Below, one piece after another: positions 1 through 7,719 of a stretch of 10,236 nt of DNA (positions within the stretch are counted from its first letter, which is position 1; each line of letters starts with the position of its first letter). Made by a program: the position numbers and the translations under genes. Location: assembly GCA_030691295.1 (NCBI GenBank), contig JAUYEQ010000610.1, positions 1 to 10,236 of the forward strand, written 5' to 3'. The DNA is from Bacteroidota bacterium. GTDB taxonomy: Bacteria > Bacteroidota > Bacteroidia > Bacteroidales > Prolixibacteraceae. The notes under the pieces are model-generated. The model did no database searches. It saw nothing but the letters and a program-made list of their open reading frames with translations, and was not told the DNA's origin.

Positions 1-929
<929 letters not shown>

Positions 930-949
930 TTATTTTAAGGGTTAAAAAT

Positions 950-2293
950 CTAATTAAAAAAAATCTGATGAATTTCTTTGATGGCTTTCTGCGTGTGTTT
1001 CTGATCAACAATTAAATAGCTGACAAGATCAGAAGCCCCGGAGCCACTGAGCAGTACGTTTATTTTGTGTTGGGCAACGGCTGTAAATAACTTGGCCGAT
1101 ACACCGTGGTGCTGCTGCATTCCATGACCAACCACTGCTATGAGGGAAACTTTGTCTTCAATGATAATTTCGCTTACCGAACTCAACGGTAATTCTTTGC
1201 AAATCTTTCTGGCCCGGGTAATTTCATTTTTGTTCAGGATAATATTAATGCTTACCTGTGAGGTAATTACAGATCGAATATTTATTCCGGAGTTATGAAA
1301 TGCGGTTGTTACTTTGGCAAGGATTCCCGGTTTAAAACCAACTCCCGGACCATTTAGTTTCAATACTGCAATTTCATTGATATGTACCACGCTTTTCACC
1401 ACATTGGGCGTTACAAACGATTCAGAATTAATGATCGTTGTCAATTCCTTGCCGTTATTGACCAACCTGAAAACCTGAATTGGAATGTGCCTGCTGATAA
1501 GTGGCTCAACAATTCGGGGATGAATTGAAAGTTCGCTGAAATAAGACAATTCAGAAGCTTCAGAATAAGTCAGGCGGGGAATCAGCTGTGCATCAATCAC
1601 CGAATCAGAGTCGCATGTTTTGAATTCCTTGTCGAGTTCCCAAAGTTGCAGCGAATCCGCATCAATTAAACGGGTAATTCCGGCGGCAGTATAATCAGCA
1701 GAATTTTTACCTACCCGTGCAATTTTGCCGCTTTTGGTAATTCCATATGATCCGGGAATTAAATTTATTCCTCCTGATAATGAGTTTTTTACATTGGGCG
1801 ACTCCCTGTATAAAATGGTTGCATTCCCATATTCTTCTGTGACAATAAGTCCCAGATTTTCAGGGTAAATAATTGTTGATTGAAGTTGGTTCTTCGATAA
1901 AAATAATTGCAAAACTGCCGCAGTAATCCTTTCCGAAAAACTAACAACCTGATCTTTCAGTATTACAGAAAAATCACCGGTAAATTCAATGCCTTTCAGT
2001 AGATTGTGCAGGGCATTTAATTCTGATTTTAGCAATTCATTCAATTCTGATTCCTGAAATACATTTAATTTCTGCTGGACTGAATCATTGATCTGCTGCA
2101 TAATTAGTGCAGAAGATGCGGCATTGTTTATTAACAGATTGATTCCCTGCTCGATACTCTGTTGTATTTCTGGTATAGCGGAAACTACCACAACGGCTTT
2201 TTTTCCTGATGCACTCAAAAGATTGGCGAATGCTTCCAATACATGGAATTCGGATAAGCTGTTTCCGCCAAATCGTACGACACAATTTGACAT
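950..2293 (-). CDS. Aspartate-kinase-like protein with two ACT domains, divergent active site
   Basis: The product is 447 residues from the ATG at 2291-2293. I chose this start because it puts the family's N-terminal beta strand (CVVRFGGNSL) immediately after Met; an in-frame ATG at 2365 would add 24 residues with no family match. An amino-acid kinase domain covers about residues 1-285, with SFSERI (118-123) and IPGSYG...GKNSADYTAA (179-203). Two ACT domains follow: IAVLKLNGPGVGFKPGILAKV from 308 and SLIAVVGHGMQQHHGVSAKLF from 383. The fold and order match aspartokinase, the first step of the Met/Thr/Lys pathway. Several signature residues differ: KFGGT is RFGGN (R7, N11), GRxGSDY is GKNSADY, and the W-TDVDG-x-x-T-x-DPR segment is WELDKEFKTCDSD (218-230). 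The protein may therefore be a weak or altered kinase, or a regulatory pseudo-kinase. It shares an operon with metY. Family membership is clear; catalytic activity is doubtful. Confidence 0.85.
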   Translation of the reverse strand: MSNCVVRFGGNSLSEFHVLEAFANLLSASGKKAVVVVSAIPEIQQSIEQGINLLINNAASSALIMQQINDSVQQKLNVFQESELNELLKSELNALHNLLKGIEFTGDFSVILKDQVVSFSERITAAVLQLFLSKNQLQSTIIYPENLGLIVTEEYGNATILYRESPNVKNSLSGGINLIPGSYGITKSGKIARVGKNSADYTAAGITRLIDADSLQLWELDKEFKTCDSDSVIDAQLIPRLTYSEASELSYFSELSIHPRIVEPLISRHIPIQVFRLVNNGKELTTIINSESFVTPNVVKSVVHINEIAVLKLNGPGVGFKPGILAKVTTAFHNSGINIRSVITSQVSINIILNKNEITRARKICKELPLSSVSEIIIEDKVSLIAVVGHGMQQHHGVSAKLFTAVAQHKINVLLSGSGASDLVSYLIVDQKHTQKAIKEIHQIFFN

Positions 2294-2497
2294 GATAAAA
2301 GTTTGAAAAATGAAAATTAGGGTAAATTCTTTAATCGGATGGAAGCCTTCAAACAACATGCACAATCACACCGCCTGAAGGCTAGCGCATTATCATAGGC
2401 ATGGCAGACATCATAAAATCATTGCAAGCTCTGGAGGAGAATGCGCAGTAAGAGCTATATTTTGCTGAATAATTCATTTTTTATAACCTGATTTTAT
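2294..2497 (-). promoter_or_regulatory. 5' leader RNA with alternative stems (putative Met attenuator)
   Basis: The leader is about 204 bases from the predicted start near 2497 to the kinase ATG. Written in plus coordinates, visible pairings are: (1) 2451-2456 with 2427-2432, 6 bp; (2) 2440-2446 with 2385-2391, 7 bp, both arms within the leader ORF; (3) 2376-2383 with 2344-2351, 8 bp (TGAAGGCT/AGCCTTCA), its 5' arm overlapping the leader stop codon; (4) 2348-2354 with 2301-2307, 7 bp plus two possible G-U pairs, followed by UUUUAUC and the kinase AUG. Stems 3 and 4 share 2348-2351 and exclude each other. A ribosome stalled at the early Met codons leaves the 5' arm of stem 3 free, so stem 3 forms and blocks stem 4. 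A ribosome at the stop codon masks stem 3 and lets stem 4 form near the start codon. Stem 4 is A/U-rich with a 40-base loop, so termination versus start masking is undecided. Confidence 0.55.
2382..2477 (-). CDS. Methionine-rich leader peptide (putative attenuator ORF)
   Basis: This 31-codon ORF runs from the ATG at 2475-2477 to the TAG at 2382-2384. It lies inside the 5' leader of the kinase-metY operon, about 20 bases after the predicted transcription start. The peptide ends FMMSAMPMIMR: residues 22, 23, 26, 28 and 30 are Met, five Met codons in the last ten sense codons and none elsewhere after the start. The start is preceded by TTATAAAAA, an A-rich context usual for Bacteroidetes starts. 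Such clustering of codons for the pathway's end product, just before a stop and ahead of competing RNA stems, is the hallmark of ribosome-mediated attenuation leaders such as those of trp, his and thr operons. Here the sensed charge would be that of elongator Met-tRNA. The peptide itself is expected to have no function. The ORF is exact; the regulatory role is inferred. Confidence 0.7.
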   Translation of the reverse strand: MNYSAKYSSYCAFSSRACNDFMMSAMPMIMR

Positions 2498-2570
2498 TGA
2501 GTGCAAACATAAACAGTTTTAGCAAATAGACAAAACTATTTAGAAAATGTTCAAAAAAAATCAGGTTATA
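2482..2570. repeat. Perfect 14-bp inverted repeat flanking the operon promoter
   Basis: TATAACCTGATTTT at 2482-2495 is the exact reverse complement of AAAATCAGGTTATA at 2557-2570, with 61 bases between the arms. Pairing does not extend beyond 14 bases on either side. The right arm covers the last codon and stop of the TatD-family gene; the left arm lies between the predicted start site and the leader ATG. The whole promoter is enclosed. It could be a paired operator, an RNA stem in tatD read-through transcripts, or a small invertible segment. Confidence 0.75.
2504..2534 (-). promoter_or_regulatory. Bacteroidetes-type promoter for leader-kinase-metY operon
   Basis: On the minus strand a -33 element TTTG (2531-2534) and a -7 element TATGTTTG (2504-2511) are separated by exactly 19 bases, matching the Bacteroidetes sigma-ABfr consensus TTTG-N19-21-TAnnTTTG. 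Transcription would start near 2497, about 20 bases before the leader ORF. The promoter lies between the arms of the 14-base inverted repeat at 2482-2495 and 2557-2570. Confidence 0.7.
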
Positions 2571-3237
2571 TCAATATTGGCAGCTTTTCAGACCCAAACA
2601 GGCGTTTGAAATTTTCGAGAACTGTGGCAGCGAAATCTTCGTGACTGATATTTAACATTTGTGCGGCCAGTGAATAGATCTCGCTGATTGAGGTATTTCC
2701 GTCATCGGTTTCCAGAAACAGCCGATCAGCAGGAAGCAGTTTCAAAATATCCTTTTTGCGTTGATCGGAGAGCAAACTTTTGCCAATAGAAAAGTAAAAA
2801 TTGTGCTTCATAAGTTGCAATGCTGTTTGCTGATTGCCATGAAAACCATGTATAATCCATGGAATATCTGATTTTGTTTCCTTCTTGATTTTCATTAGCT
2901 CCGAAAATGCCCGTACACAATGAATAATCAGCGGTTTCGAATGTTTTTGGGCAATCTCTGTCTGTTTTCTGAAATAGAATTCCTGCATTGCGAAGTCAAT
3001 CGACACCGATAGGTCGAGGCCGCATTCGCCAACTGCAAGCATGTTTCTTTGGCTCGTTGCAAGTTCAATTGATTCCAAACATTTTTCCGGATCTACCAGC
3101 CCAATATGCCATGGGTGAAATCCTGCGGAGTAGTATGATTTATCATTCAGAAAAGGTAAATCCTGTGCAAAAATATTCAGTATCCGGATAGAAACTTCAC
3201 TTTTTACCTGATGAGTGTGGATGTCAATTTCATGCAT
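2566..3237 (-). CDS. TatD-family metal-dependent hydrolase (short form)
   Basis: The product is 223 residues, shorter than the usual 255-265, from the ATG at 3235-3237. It is a TIM-barrel amidohydrolase-like enzyme of the TatD group, whose characterised members act as metal-dependent 3'-5' nucleases. The metal ligands of the family are all recognisable: HTH at residues 7-9, GFHPWH at 39-44, the Glu of GECGLD (E71), the His of LIIHC (H106), the His of WIIHGFHGN (H130) and the Asp of LETDD (D178). The shortening lies in loops and not in the active site, so the enzyme is probably functional. It is transcribed in the same direction as the kinase-metY operon, but a promoter lies between, so it is likely a separate unit with possible read-through. 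Its stop codon is inside the right arm of the 14-base inverted repeat. The substrate cannot be told from the sequence. Confidence 0.9.
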   Translation of the reverse strand: MHEIDIHTHQVKSEVSIRILNIFAQDLPFLNDKSYYSAGFHPWHIGLVDPEKCLESIELATSQRNMLAVGECGLDLSVSIDFAMQEFYFRKQTEIAQKHSKPLIIHCVRAFSELMKIKKETKSDIPWIIHGFHGNQQTALQLMKHNFYFSIGKSLLSDQRKKDILKLLPADRLFLETDDGNTSISEIYSLAAQMLNISHEDFAATVLENFKRLFGSEKLPILI

Positions 3238-3280
3238 AAAACGGAGGTTAAAAAACCAAATTTAATTGAATTTGAAACAA

Positions 3281-3314
3281 TTTGAATCCAATAAGATAAT
3301 TTATCTTATTTTTG
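3281..3314 (+). promoter_or_regulatory. Probable promoter of the T9SS protease gene, with a palindrome
   Basis: A TTTG at 3281-3284 and TATTTTTG at 3307-3314 resemble the -33 and -7 elements, but the spacing is 22 bases, slightly longer than the usual 19-21. Transcription would start near 3320, just before the chosen ATG at 3335. A perfect palindrome, AATAAGATAA-T-TTATCTTATT (3290-3310), fills the spacer and enters the -7 element. Confidence 0.5.
3290..3310. repeat. 21-bp perfect palindrome, candidate operator
   Basis: Two 10-base arms, AATAAGATAA (3290-3299) and TTATCTTATT (3301-3310), pair perfectly around one central T. The site overlaps the promoter spacer and part of the -7 element of the protease gene, a usual position for a repressor site. 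It is made almost only of A and T, so chance or DNA-bending roles are possible. Confidence 0.5.
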
Positions 3315-3334
3315 AAATTCAATGGTTTCAGAAA

Positions 3335-5527
3335 ATGATTTTATTTAAAACTATAACCACCTTCCTATTTCTTCTGATCCTTTTTCCCGTAATGGTAAAA
3401 GGACAAATCTCGCAAGGTGGAACGCCTGTTCGCATCGAAAAACTTAAATCAGTTTTTGCGGACGATTTGATCATTTTACCTTCTGTCGATAATTTAAAGC
3501 TTCAAAAGTCCCAGCGCATTGCCGATTCCAATGAACCAAAGCTCAAACCATTTCAGTTTGCTCATCCTTTTGATGTTTCGTTTAACCTGAAAAATTCAGG
3601 AAAGTGGTATTCTGATAATGAGTTGAATGTTTGGCAATTGAGAATCAGATCGACAGGTGCATATTCGTTAAACGTGATTTTTGGTCGTTTCAAATTGCCC
3701 GAAAATGCCCGTCTTTTCCTGATTGGCGCCAATAATGGCGAAATAAAGGGAGCATATACTTCGATAAATAATTCAATCAGTCAGGTACTTGCAGTTGAAC
3801 CATTGGCTGATGACGAATTGATTATTCAATACGAAGAACCCAAAGGAGCGTCATTCCCAGGGGAAATCGAAATTTCAAGGGTTTCACATGATTTTATCGG
3901 GGTTACTGCCTCCGGAACCCACCGTCCACTTGGAATATCTGGTGCATGTAATGTAAATGTGAATTGCGATGTTGCTGATGGAACCGAAGAAATCAGGGAT
4001 GCTGTTTGCCGGATAATCATAGCTGGTATCGAGATTTGCACCGGAACACTCCTGAACAATACTTCGCTTGATAGAATACCATATTTGTTAACAGCCAATC
4101 ATTGCATCAACAACGAAAGAAATGCAAGTTTATCGGTATTTCTTTTCAATTACGAAGCGCCATCCTGCGTTTCCATTGATAGTGATGTGAGCCGTTCGTT
4201 ATCAGGAAGCAGCTTAAAAGCCTCGTTTGACAGTCTTGATTTTGCATTGGTGCAGCTCAATAACCCAGTGCCTTATACTTACCGGCCTTATTTTGCCGGC
4301 TGGAACCGAAAGACGCAGGCACCGTCCTCGTCATTGAGTATTCATCATCCATTGGGCGATATTAAAAAGATTGCGATTGACAAAGATATCGCACAGACTG
4401 CAACATTTAATTCAAGTTATGTGGCCAGAGGATGCTGGAAGATTTTACGCTGGGACTATGGCGTGACCGAAAGTGGTTCTTCCGGAGGGCCTTTGTTTGA
4501 CCAGAATAAACAAGTAATAGGCACATTAATTGGCGGGCCAGCAACTTGTCAGGTGCCAACAAATGATTTCTTTGAAAAATTTTCTTTGGCCTGGGATTAC
4601 AGAAAAGAACCAACCAAACAGTTAAAAGTATGGCTTGATCCGGTAAATTCAAACGTGCAGGAGCTGGATGGTTTAGCGCCAGATGCCGGAACTACCCTTT
4701 GCAAACCTTTCACCAATATAAAGAATAGTGACAGTTATGCCGCCATTCAGATTACAACCGGAATCACAAAAAAAGGATATTTCAGCGGTTCAAACCTTGC
4801 AGGTTTCACTGATTTCGCGGAGCGATATACTTTTGCTAACAGTTGTGAAGTTCAGGGGATAACGCTAGGAATTGCCAAGGTAAAAACCAATCCATTGTTT
4901 ACACAATCATTAATTAATGTTCAGGTTCACGAAGGAAATGAGTTGCCGGAAACACTGTTGTATTCTGAGAAATACGACATTAAAAAATTCTGGGTTGATG
5001 GAATGAATTATTTGAAGTTTCAGAACCCTGTAAAAACCAATGGCAAGTTCTTTATTTCTTACAATATTGGCGAATTAAACGAAGGCGATACTTTGGCAGT
5101 TTATATGGCCAACCGAAAATCAGATACCACAAATAGTTTTTTCCTGAAAAATCAGACTGGCTGGATGGCTTATAATTCACAAAATATTATTGGCGATGGT
5201 TCCGCCTTACTAGCAGAGCTAATTGCCTGCAATATTGATACTTTATCGGTTGATTCAGTTATATTGGATAAAGACACAAAAGCTATATTTTACCCAAATC
5301 CGCTCAAAGGTAATATGAATTTGACTGTTAAAACTGCTGATGAAATCGACTGCCCGGAAGATGTGACTGTTTATGATTTGCTTGGTAAATTGCAAAATAT
5401 TTCGTGCATTCAAAATGGCCCTAATGAACTGATACTGAATTTTTCAGGTAAAAGACCCGGACTTTATTTTGTTCATATTGAAGCTGGTGGCCAGACAATA
5501 GTGGGTAAAATTGCATATATCCCTTAA
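3335..5527 (+). CDS. Secreted lysyl-endopeptidase-like serine protease with T9SS sorting domain
   Basis: The product is 730 residues from the ATG at 3335. That start places a signal peptide (MILFKTITTFLFLLILFP, then VMVKGQ) at the very N-terminus; the in-frame ATG at 3266 precedes the likely promoter. A propeptide-like region to about residue 195 is followed by an S1-type protease domain related to Achromobacter lysyl endopeptidase. The triad is H256 (TANHC), D302 (DSLDFALVQL) and S383 (GSSGGP). The spacing after Ser also matches: D411 (NDFFEKF) aligns with Asp225 of the Achromobacter enzyme, which binds substrate Lys, while its His210 is replaced by Ile (GTLIGGP). A beta-rich region of about 170 residues follows, then a C-terminal type A sorting domain (FYPNPL from 652 to GKIAYIP) that directs export through the type IX system. 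It probably degrades extracellular protein, likely after Lys. It is divergent from the TatD gene. Confidence 0.93.
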   Translation: MILFKTITTFLFLLILFPVMVKGQISQGGTPVRIEKLKSVFADDLIILPSVDNLKLQKSQRIADSNEPKLKPFQFAHPFDVSFNLKNSGKWYSDNELNVWQLRIRSTGAYSLNVIFGRFKLPENARLFLIGANNGEIKGAYTSINNSISQVLAVEPLADDELIIQYEEPKGASFPGEIEISRVSHDFIGVTASGTHRPLGISGACNVNVNCDVADGTEEIRDAVCRIIIAGIEICTGTLLNNTSLDRIPYLLTANHCINNERNASLSVFLFNYEAPSCVSIDSDVSRSLSGSSLKASFDSLDFALVQLNNPVPYTYRPYFAGWNRKTQAPSSSLSIHHPLGDIKKIAIDKDIAQTATFNSSYVARGCWKILRWDYGVTESGSSGGPLFDQNKQVIGTLIGGPATCQVPTNDFFEKFSLAWDYRKEPTKQLKVWLDPVNSNVQELDGLAPDAGTTLCKPFTNIKNSDSYAAIQITTGITKKGYFSGSNLAGFTDFAERYTFANSCEVQGITLGIAKVKTNPLFTQSLINVQVHEGNELPETLLYSEKYDIKKFWVDGMNYLKFQNPVKTNGKFFISYNIGELNEGDTLAVYMANRKSDTTNSFFLKNQTGWMAYNSQNIIGDGSALLAELIACNIDTLSVDSVILDKDTKAIFYPNPLKGNMNLTVKTADEIDCPEDVTVYDLLGKLQNISCIQNGPNELILNFSGKRPGLYFVHIEAGGQTIVGKIAYIP

Positions 5528-5532
5528 TTTTG
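5525..5532 (+). promoter_or_regulatory. Candidate -7 promoter element before the ABC importer operon
   Basis: TAATTTTG fits TAnnTTTG and overlaps the TAA stop codon of the protease gene. It lies 16 bases before the importer's first ATG, a spacing usual for short Bacteroidetes leaders. No TTTG is seen at the right distance upstream, so the importer may also depend on read-through from the protease gene. Confidence 0.4.
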
Positions 5533-5548
5533 CACTTTTCAATTCAAC

Positions 5549-6676
5549 ATGAAAATCAATATACTTTTACTTTTTACGCTCATTTTAGTCTTGTTTTCAT
5601 GTGGTAATCAACCACCTAAGCAGATCAAGCCGGATTCAAATCAATTTGCCCACGGATTTCACATCGTCAAAATGGGGGAGATTACGAGGCTGGATGTTTT
5701 TAATCCATGGGAGAATGCCCGGAATTTCATTTATTCCTATTACCTGATTCCAAAAAGTATTGCCATTCCTGATTCTTTGGCCAGTCGCGCAATTATCCGA
5801 ACGCCGGTTGAAAAAGTGGTCGTTCTGTCAACGACCCACATTGGATTCATCCAGAAATTGGGATTGGAGTCCACAATAATTGGAGTTTCAGGAAAAGACT
5901 TTGTTTCAAATCCCATTGTTAGAAAAGGCATTGAGGAAGGTTTGGTGCACGACGTTGGTTACGATCAAAACCTGAACTACGAACTTTTACTGCAATTGAA
6001 ACCTGATTTGGTGATGGCTTACGGTATTGGTGCAGATGTAGCCGCCCATCTTTCAAAGATGAAAGATTTGAATATTCCGGTTGTAATTAATGCCGAATAC
6101 CTTGAAGAAACACCCCTCGGCAGGGCAGAATGGTTGCTTTTTATGGGTTCATTTTATAATCAAAATGATCACGCACAACAGGTATTTAATGAGATTGTTA
6201 TGGAGTATGATAGTATGAAAGCATTGGTTTCTTTAAGCAATCACAAACCACTCATCCTTTCCGGTTTGCCCTATAAGGATAATTGGTGGGTTCCGGGAGG
6301 AAAATCATACATGGCCAACCTGATTGCCGATGCCGGAGGTGATTATATATGGAAAGATAATCCGAGTCGTGAGAGTTTCGTTGTTTCGCTTGAAAATGCC
6401 ATTATGAAGGCCACCCATGCCGATTTGTGGATCAATACAGGCCAGACAAACAGCATTCAGGATATTCTGGAAAGCGATGAAAGGTTTAAGATAATTCCGG
6501 CATTGCAAAAGAAGATGGTTTATAACGACAACAAGCAAATGAATCCGACCGGCGGCAACGAAGTTTGGGAAACCGGAGCAGCCAATCCGCAGGAATTATT
6601 GCGCGACCTGATTCATATTTTTCATCCCGAAATCAAGTCGGACAGTGCTTTTCACTATTACCAAAAACTGAACTGA
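5549..6676 (+). CDS. ABC importer substrate-binding lipoprotein (BtuF/FecB-like)
   Basis: The product is 375 residues and a periplasmic-binding protein of the class that captures corrinoids, haem or ferric siderophores. The N-terminus MKINILLLFTLILVLFSCG is a lipoprotein signal with the lipobox LFSC and modified Cys18, so the protein is probably anchored to the membrane facing the periplasm. The two-lobe PBP family signature is seen at VEKVVVLSTTHIGFIQKLG (87-105), KPDLVMAYG (151-159), the middle helix around 183-230, and the C-terminal NPQELLRDLIHIFHPE (346-361). Its length is at the upper end for the family because of an N-terminal segment of about 85 residues before the first lobe. It begins 21 bases after the protease stop, and its TGA overlaps the permease ATG by one base. 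The substrate cannot be fixed: there is no adjacent TonB receptor and no cobalamin riboswitch. Confidence 0.9.
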   Translation: MKINILLLFTLILVLFSCGNQPPKQIKPDSNQFAHGFHIVKMGEITRLDVFNPWENARNFIYSYYLIPKSIAIPDSLASRAIIRTPVEKVVVLSTTHIGFIQKLGLESTIIGVSGKDFVSNPIVRKGIEEGLVHDVGYDQNLNYELLLQLKPDLVMAYGIGADVAAHLSKMKDLNIPVVINAEYLEETPLGRAEWLLFMGSFYNQNDHAQQVFNEIVMEYDSMKALVSLSNHKPLILSGLPYKDNWWVPGGKSYMANLIADAGGDYIWKDNPSRESFVVSLENAIMKATHADLWINTGQTNSIQDILESDERFKIIPALQKKMVYNDNKQMNPTGGNEVWETGAANPQELLRDLIHIFHPEIKSDSAFHYYQKLN

Positions 6677-7719
6677 TGCTGAAAAACCTGCTGATATCGA
6701 GAGATTTTTTGCTGTTCGGAATGCTTGGACTGCTTGCCATTCTGCTATTTATTCTCGACATATTTTTCGGTTCGCTGCTGATTCCGTTTAAAACCATTTT
6801 ACAGGTTCTTACAGGAACCGGAGATGTCAATCCTGAAATTAGAAGCATTGTTCTCGACTTTCGGTTACCTAAAGCAATCACAGCAGTGATGGCAGGTATG
6901 GCTTTGTCAATAAGCGGTTTGCAAATGCAAACAATTTTCAGAAATCCACTTGCAGGTCCTTTTGTTTTGGGGATCAGCGCCGGTGCAAGTTTGGGTGTTG
7001 CTATTTTAGTTTTGGGATTTTCGTCCGTATTTACACTTGGACTTTTTACCATTAGCGGCTCGTGGGCTTTGGTAATAGTAGCCTGGCTGGGGTCCGCGCT
7101 AGTACTGTTTCTGATTCTGGCGGTTTCAATCCGCATCAAAGATATTCTCACCATTCTGATTCTTGGTATGTTATTCGGAAGCGCTTCGGGCGCTTTGGTA
7201 AATATTCTTCAGTATTTCAGCAATGAATCAATGCTTAAATCGTTCGTTATCTGGACAATGGGTAGTTTGGGAAGTGTGACAAAGTCGCAACTGAATGTTT
7301 TGATTCCATCAGTTGTTATTGGATTGTTTTTGAGCTTTTTCAGTATTAAGTCGCTCGACGTGATGTTGTTGGGCGAACAATATGCGAAAAGTATGGGATT
7401 ACGGGTTCGTAATGCCCGTTTTCTGGTATTTACCAGCACCAGCATTCTGGCCGGCAGTATCACTGCTTTTTGCGGCCCCATTGGATTTATCGGAATTGCA
7501 GTGCCACACATTGGCCGTTTGCTTTTCAAAACAGCCCGCCATAAAATACTGATTCCTTCCAGTTTACTGCTAGGTTCAATTGTAATGCTTTTAAGCGACA
7601 TTGTTTCGCAAATGCCCGGCTACGAAAGTACTTTGCCAATTAACTCGGTTACTGCGCTGGTCGGAATTCCTGTAATTATCTGGATTATTTTAAAAAACAG
7701 AAAATTTTCTTCGGTCTGA
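6676..7719 (+). CDS. ABC importer permease, FecCD/BtuC family
   Basis: The product is 347 residues with about ten hydrophobic membrane segments (roughly 12-32, 66-86, 98-118, 128-150, 154-180, 205-223, 248-268, 270-285, 292-312 and 322-340). It forms the inner-membrane channel of a type II importer. Family motifs are FRLPKAITAVMAGMALSISG (62-81), IFRNPLAGPFVLGISAGASLG (87-107), and FCGPIGFIGIAVPHIGR (265-281), the region that contacts the ATPase in this family. I chose the ATG at 6676 because it overlaps the upstream TGA by one base and starts just before the first membrane segment; the longer ORF from 6565 would overlap the binding-protein gene by over 100 bases and adds a non-hydrophobic head. 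The TGA at 7717-7719 overlaps the ATPase start in the same way, suggesting translational coupling of the three importer genes. Confidence 0.93.
   Translation: MLKNLLISRDFLLFGMLGLLAILLFILDIFFGSLLIPFKTILQVLTGTGDVNPEIRSIVLDFRLPKAITAVMAGMALSISGLQMQTIFRNPLAGPFVLGISAGASLGVAILVLGFSSVFTLGLFTISGSWALVIVAWLGSALVLFLILAVSIRIKDILTILILGMLFGSASGALVNILQYFSNESMLKSFVIWTMGSLGSVTKSQLNVLIPSVVIGLFLSFFSIKSLDVMLLGEQYAKSMGLRVRNARFLVFTSTSILAGSITAFCGPIGFIGIAVPHIGRLLFKTARHKILIPSSLLLGSIVMLLSDIVSQMPGYESTLPINSVTALVGIPVIIWIILKNRKFSSV

Noticed and set aside
2294..2365. Longer N-terminus of the aspartokinase-like protein from the ATG at 2365
   Set aside because: The added 24 residues fall inside the leader hairpin loop, have no family counterpart, and the family's first strand starts right after the ATG at 2293.
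2344..2383. A simple intrinsic terminator formed by the 8-bp stem after the leader ORF
   Set aside because: The sequence after its 3' arm is UUCCAUCCGAU, not a U-tract, so this stem suits an antiterminator-like role better than a terminator.
2294..2500. A SAM riboswitch upstream of the kinase-metY genes
   Set aside because: I looked for the conserved cores of SAM-I and SAM-II types and saw none; the leader ORF with Met codons explains the region better.
3266..3334. Longer N-terminus of the protease from the ATG at 3266
   Set aside because: It would place the signal peptide internally and start upstream of the probable promoter.
5400..5548. A cobalamin riboswitch before the BtuFCD-like importer
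   Set aside because: Only 21 bases separate the importer from the protease gene and no B12-box-like sequence is visible, so a corrinoid substrate is not supported by regulation.
6565..6675. Longer N-terminus of the permease from the ATG at 6565
   Set aside because: It would overlap the binding-protein gene by over 100 bases; the ATG at 6676 overlaps its stop by one base and fits the family start.
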